This document shows positions 61,030 to 64,000 of a stretch of 64,000 nucleotides of DNA, in pieces (the stretch's first letter is position 1; each line of letters begins with the position of its first letter). This DNA is from JARRQJ01 sp963810615 (GTDB taxonomy: Bacteria; Pseudomonadota; Gammaproteobacteria; DRLM01). The position numbers and the translations under genes are program-made. Under the pieces are notes generated by a model. That model saw only the letters and a program-made list of their open reading frames with translations, was not told the origin of the DNA and ran no database searches. The DNA lies in the NCBI GenBank assembly GCA_963810615.1, contig CAWEOA010000001.1, positions 1-64,000 of the forward strand, in the 5' to 3' direction.

Positions 61030-62588
61030 AACTCGACATAGAGCTTGGGGACTTGATCCGGTTCGCCGATGCGGTAACCGCTGCCGCGCTCCTCATGGAG
61101 GGCGCGGGCAAATTTGAAGTCGCTTTGAAATTCGGCGTGCACGCGGTAGAGCGTCTCACCCTTTTGCACCGGATCGCCGAGCTTTTTCAGCAAATCCACA
61201 CCGGCAGCCTTGTCCAGCGGCGCTCCGGCGATGCGCGCGATCTTCGCCAACAGGAAATTATCGATGGCGGTGACTACGCCGCTACTATCGGCAGTCACGT
61301 CGAAGCTGATGGGGCCCGGCTTGAAGTCCACGCCGTCTCTGCGTCCCTGGGCGTCGATGATAGAGTTCATCTTGGCCAGAGCCCGGCCGGAGTCCAGGAT
61401 GTCGCGGGCAATGGCATAACCCCTGCCGCCGCGCACATCGGGATCGAATTCCAGCACCCGGCCGGCGAGGCGCAGGGCCTTTTGGCGCAGGTCCGGGGGT
61501 GCGTCCGGGTGGTTCTCCAGCACTTGCATTACGTCGCGCGCCTCCAGTATCGGCCCGATGCCGCGTCCCACCGGCTGGCGCCCGTCGGTGATGACCACTT
61601 CTAGATGGAGTCCCAGACGGTCGCCGACGAATTCGAATAATTTGCGCAGCTGCAGGGCATCGCGCATGTGGCGGACCTTGGCGGTGGCGCCCACCGGGAT
61701 GTCGATGAGCAGGTGGGTGGAGCCGGCTGCCAGCTTCTTGGAGAGGATGGATGCCACCAGTTGGCCGGGGGCGTCGATACCCAGGGGTCGTTCCACCGAG
61801 ATCAGGACATCGTCCACCGGCGCCAGCCGGGCGGTCCCGCCCCAGGCCAGGCAGCCGCGCTGATGACGGACGATATCGCGCAGGGTGTCCGGGGACAGGT
61901 TGACCTTGGTCAGCACTTCCATGGTGTCGGCGGTACCCGCCGGCGAGGTGATGGCGCGGCTGGAGGTCTTGGGGATCAACATGCCGTGGGCGGCGATGAT
62001 GGGCACTACCAACATGGATGTGCGATTGCCGGGGATGCCGCCGATGCAGTGTTTGTCCGCCACCAACTCTTCCTGCCAATCCAGGCGTTCACCGGATTCC
62101 AGCATGGCCCGGGTCAGGTACAGCACTTCGTCACGGTCCAGTCCGGCCTGTCCCGCCGCCACCAGGAAGGCGGCTATCTCCATCTTCGAATAGCGGTTGT
62201 CTGTGATCTCGAAGGCGATGCCCTGGAAGTCTTCCAGGGTGAGGCGCTCGCCGACAATTTTGCGCCTCACCGCGTCCATGGAGCGGGGCGGTTCGGCGTG
62301 GGCGATCTGGATGGGATTGCCTTCGGGATGGCCCAGTTGATCAAAGGCCTGTTCTGACAGTCCCAATTGATTTTCGGTGACGATGGCGGTGTCGTCCACC
62401 ACATTGAGAACGGCGAAGATACGGGTGCTGTTGCCGCGGATCTCCACCTTGGACAAGGCCTGAAAGCCCTCGGCGCGGTACACGGCGCAGTCGCGATGCA
62501 GGTAGGCGACGTTTTCCCGGTAGGTATCGATCGCCACCCGGCGCAGGGTTAAGGGTTCAGCAGGCGGACTGACAGGGGATGTGTCCAT
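61026..62588 (-). CDS. AMP phosphorylase-type enzyme (thymidine phosphorylase family, long form)
   Basis: 520 residues. An extra N-terminal domain (about 1-90, [20 protein letters not shown]) precedes the nucleoside-phosphorylase fold, as in archaeal AMP phosphorylase (about 503 residues) and unlike bacterial DeoA (about 440). Core motifs are [20 protein letters not shown] and [20 protein letters not shown], then [20 protein letters not shown]. Archaeal enzymes convert NMP + phosphate to base + ribose 1,5-bisphosphate. No Rubisco or ribose-bisphosphate isomerase is in this window. First gene of the operon. Thymidine phosphorylase activity is the alternative. Confidence 0.9.
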   Translation of the reverse strand: MDTSPVSPPAEPLTLRRVAIDTYRENVAYLHRDCAVYRAEGFQALSKVEIRGNSTRIFAVLNVVDDTAIVTENQLGLSEQAFDQLGHPEGNPIQIAHAEPPRSMDAVRRKIVGERLTLEDFQGIAFEITDNRYSKMEIAAFLVAAGQAGLDRDEVLYLTRAMLESGERLDWQEELVADKHCIGGIPGNRTSMLVVPIIAAHGMLIPKTSSRAITSPAGTADTMEVLTKVNLSPDTLRDIVRHQRGCLAWGGTARLAPVDDVLISVERPLGIDAPGQLVASILSKKLAAGSTHLLIDIPVGATAKVRHMRDALQLRKLFEFVGDRLGLHLEVVITDGRQPVGRGIGPILEARDVMQVLENHPDAPPDLRQKALRLAGRVLEFDPDVRGGRGYAIARDILDSGRALAKMNSIIDAQGRRDGVDFKPGPISFDVTADSSGVVTAIDNFLLAKIARIAGAPLDKAAGVDLLKKLGDPVQKGETLYRVHAEFQSDFKFARALHEERGSGYRIGEPDQVPKLYVEF

Positions 62589-62639
62589 GATGCATTACGT
62601 TAGCATAGATTGAGATAAAACCGTTTTCCGATGCGATTG

Positions 62640-64000
62640 TTACAGCGTCGCATCGGGTATGGCCAGCGACTCGGGGGCAGTGGCGCTTTCCTTGCGGCGT
62701 TGTTCCTGTTGTAAGGTCCATAAATGCGCATAGACACCGTCTTGCGCGAGTAAGTTCTGATGGGTGCCGCGCTCGACGATCCTGCCCTTTTCCAGTACCA
62801 GGATCTGGTCGGCGTCGATGATAGTGGAGAGGCGATGGGCAATGACCAAGGTGGTGTGATCGGCGGCGATGGCGCGCAGTTCGCGGAGGATGGCCCGCTC
62901 GGAATTGGAGTCCAGGGCCGAAGTGGCCTCGTCAAAGATCAGGATGCGCGGTTTTTTCAGGATCACGCGCGCGATGGCCATGCGCTGTTTTTCACCGCCG
63001 GAGAGTTTCAGGCCTCGTTCTCCCACCATGGTGTCGTAGCCCTCGGGGAGGGAGATGATGAAGTCGTGAATATGGGCCATTTGCGCGGCGCGGATCACTT
63101 CGTCGCGGGTCGACTCCGGTTTGGCATAGGCGATGTTATAGAAGATGGTGTCGTTGAACAGTACGGTGTCTTGCGGCACGATGCCGATGGCGGCGCGCAG
63201 ACTCTGTTGGGTGACGTCGCGAATGTCCTGGCCGTTGATGAGGATGCGGCCGCTGTCCACGTCGTAAAAGCGGAACAATAGTCTTACCAGGGTGGATTTG
63301 CCGCCGCCGCTGGTGCCGACCACGGCGACCTTATGTCCTGCGGGCACTTCGAAATCGGTATCGAACAGGATTTGCCGCTGCGGGGTGTAGCCGAAATTGA
63401 CCTGCTCGAAACGCACGGCGCCGTCACCCACCGCCAGCACCTGCGATTCGGGCTGGTCGCGAATCGCAGGATTTTCTTCCAGCAGCTTGAACATCTTTTC
63501 CATGTCGGCCAGGGAATGTTTGATCTCGCGGTAGACGAAGCCCAGGAAATTCATGGGAATGAACAGCTGCAGCAGATAGGCGTTGATCAATACCAGGTCG
63601 CCCATGGTGAGGCTTTTATCCACCACACCGCCGGCGGCGAGGAACAACAGCCAGGTAATGCCGACGGCGACAATGGCGCCTTGTCCGAAGTTGAGAAACG
63701 ATAGCGATGTCTGGCTCTTTACCGCCGCCGTTTCCCATGCCGCCAGATTTTCATCGTAGCGCCGGGCCTCGAAATCCTCGTTACCGAAATATTTTACGGT
63801 CTCGTAATTGAGCAGGCTGTCGATGGCGCGGGTGTTGGCCTTGGAATCCATTTCATTCATGGTGCGGCGGTATTTCATGCGCCACTCGGTGACGATCAGG
63901 GTGAAGGCGATGTACACCGCGACCGTACCGAAGGTGATGACGGCGAAGGCGGCCTGGTATTTCACCAGGAGAATAGTGGCCACCAGGCCGATCTCCACCA
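62640..64000 (-). CDS. ATM1-type ABC exporter (partial, N-terminus beyond the window)
   Basis: About 453 codons at the C-terminal end of a half-transporter; the gene runs past the right edge. The visible membrane part has KYRRTMNEMDSKANTRAIDS and LLNYETVKYFGNEDFEARRY, typical of the ATM1/HMT1 family. The ATPase domain has Walker A GTSGGGKST, signature LSGGEKQRMAIARVIL, Walker B ILIFDEATSALD and a switch His in VIAHRLSTI. Relatives export glutathione-linked sulfur or metal complexes. Substrate is unknown here. Confidence 0.93.
   Translation of the reverse strand, partial: VEIGLVATILLVKYQAAFAVITFGTVAVYIAFTLIVTEWRMKYRRTMNEMDSKANTRAIDSLLNYETVKYFGNEDFEARRYDENLAAWETAAVKSQTSLSFLNFGQGAIVAVGITWLLFLAAGGVVDKSLTMGDLVLINAYLLQLFIPMNFLGFVYREIKHSLADMEKMFKLLEENPAIRDQPESQVLAVGDGAVRFEQVNFGYTPQRQILFDTDFEVPAGHKVAVVGTSGGGKSTLVRLLFRFYDVDSGRILINGQDIRDVTQQSLRAAIGIVPQDTVLFNDTIFYNIAYAKPESTRDEVIRAAQMAHIHDFIISLPEGYDTMVGERGLKLSGGEKQRMAIARVILKKPRILIFDEATSALDSNSERAILRELRAIAADHTTLVIAHRLSTIIDADQILVLEKGRIVERGTHQNLLAQDGVYAHLWTLQQEQRRKESATAPESLAIPDATL

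Overview
The window looks like a chromosomal segment of a GC-rich gammaproteobacterium. The best evidence is conserved neighbourhoods: rnfABCDGE-nth, divergent metG and mrp/apbC followed by dcd, purMN facing a DUF2066/CDP-alcohol transferase/AI-2E/hda run, and a sigma32-type clpB. A c-type cytochrome lipoprotein, a SCO1 protein and Rnf point to a respiring, possibly chemotrophic organism, but species cannot be read from the sequence. I see no tRNA, rRNA, insertion sequence, integrase, phage module or CRISPR array.

Layout. 1-8.6 kb: a Zn-sensing diguanylate cyclase (DgcZ type), then a decayed stretch with two broken genes, small cytochrome and CBS proteins, a LysR regulator divergent from azoR-pirin-doxX, and a Sel1 protein. 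8.6-16.5 kb: SCO1, a cNMP-binding protein, a second pirin, argG, gloA, a YtkA-like lipoprotein, a HIT protein, gcvR, DUF1841 and nth, with several palindromic intergenic repeats. 16.5-26.2 kb: the Rnf operon, metG with an AT-rich internal patch, apbC and dcd. 26.4-30 kb: two exported proteins sharing a C-terminal DUF1566 (C-type-lectin-like) domain. 30-36.2 kb: purM-purN-DUF3108 and the oppositely oriented chain ending in hda. 36.2-46.1 kb: wrbA, a LysM lipoprotein, aspA, acyP, proS, nadC, a large beta-helix surface protein with a GlyGly-CTERM-like tail, and a cupin. 46.2-57.2 kb: a QseBC-like two-component system, clpB, a YgiQ-type radical SAM protein, a predicted outer-membrane barrel coupled to acnA, and acnA. 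57.2-64 kb: an SDR, an HD-GYP protein, then an operon of AMP-phosphorylase-type enzyme, divergent PRPP synthetase and DUF1614 membrane protein, and an ATM1-type ABC exporter cut by the window edge.

How the genes fit together. DgcZ-like and HD-GYP proteins would make and degrade c-di-GMP. AzoR, WrbA, the pirins, DoxX and GloA fit quinone/electrophile handling. The least ordinary metabolic unit is the AMP-phosphorylase/PRPP-synthetase/DUF1614 operon at 59.5-62.6 kb, whose two enzymes look archaeal in type. Other points for follow-up are the compositional mosaic in metG, a small lipoprotein gene broken at an A-tract, and palindromic repeats that sit inside the rnf operon and on both sides of DUF1841.
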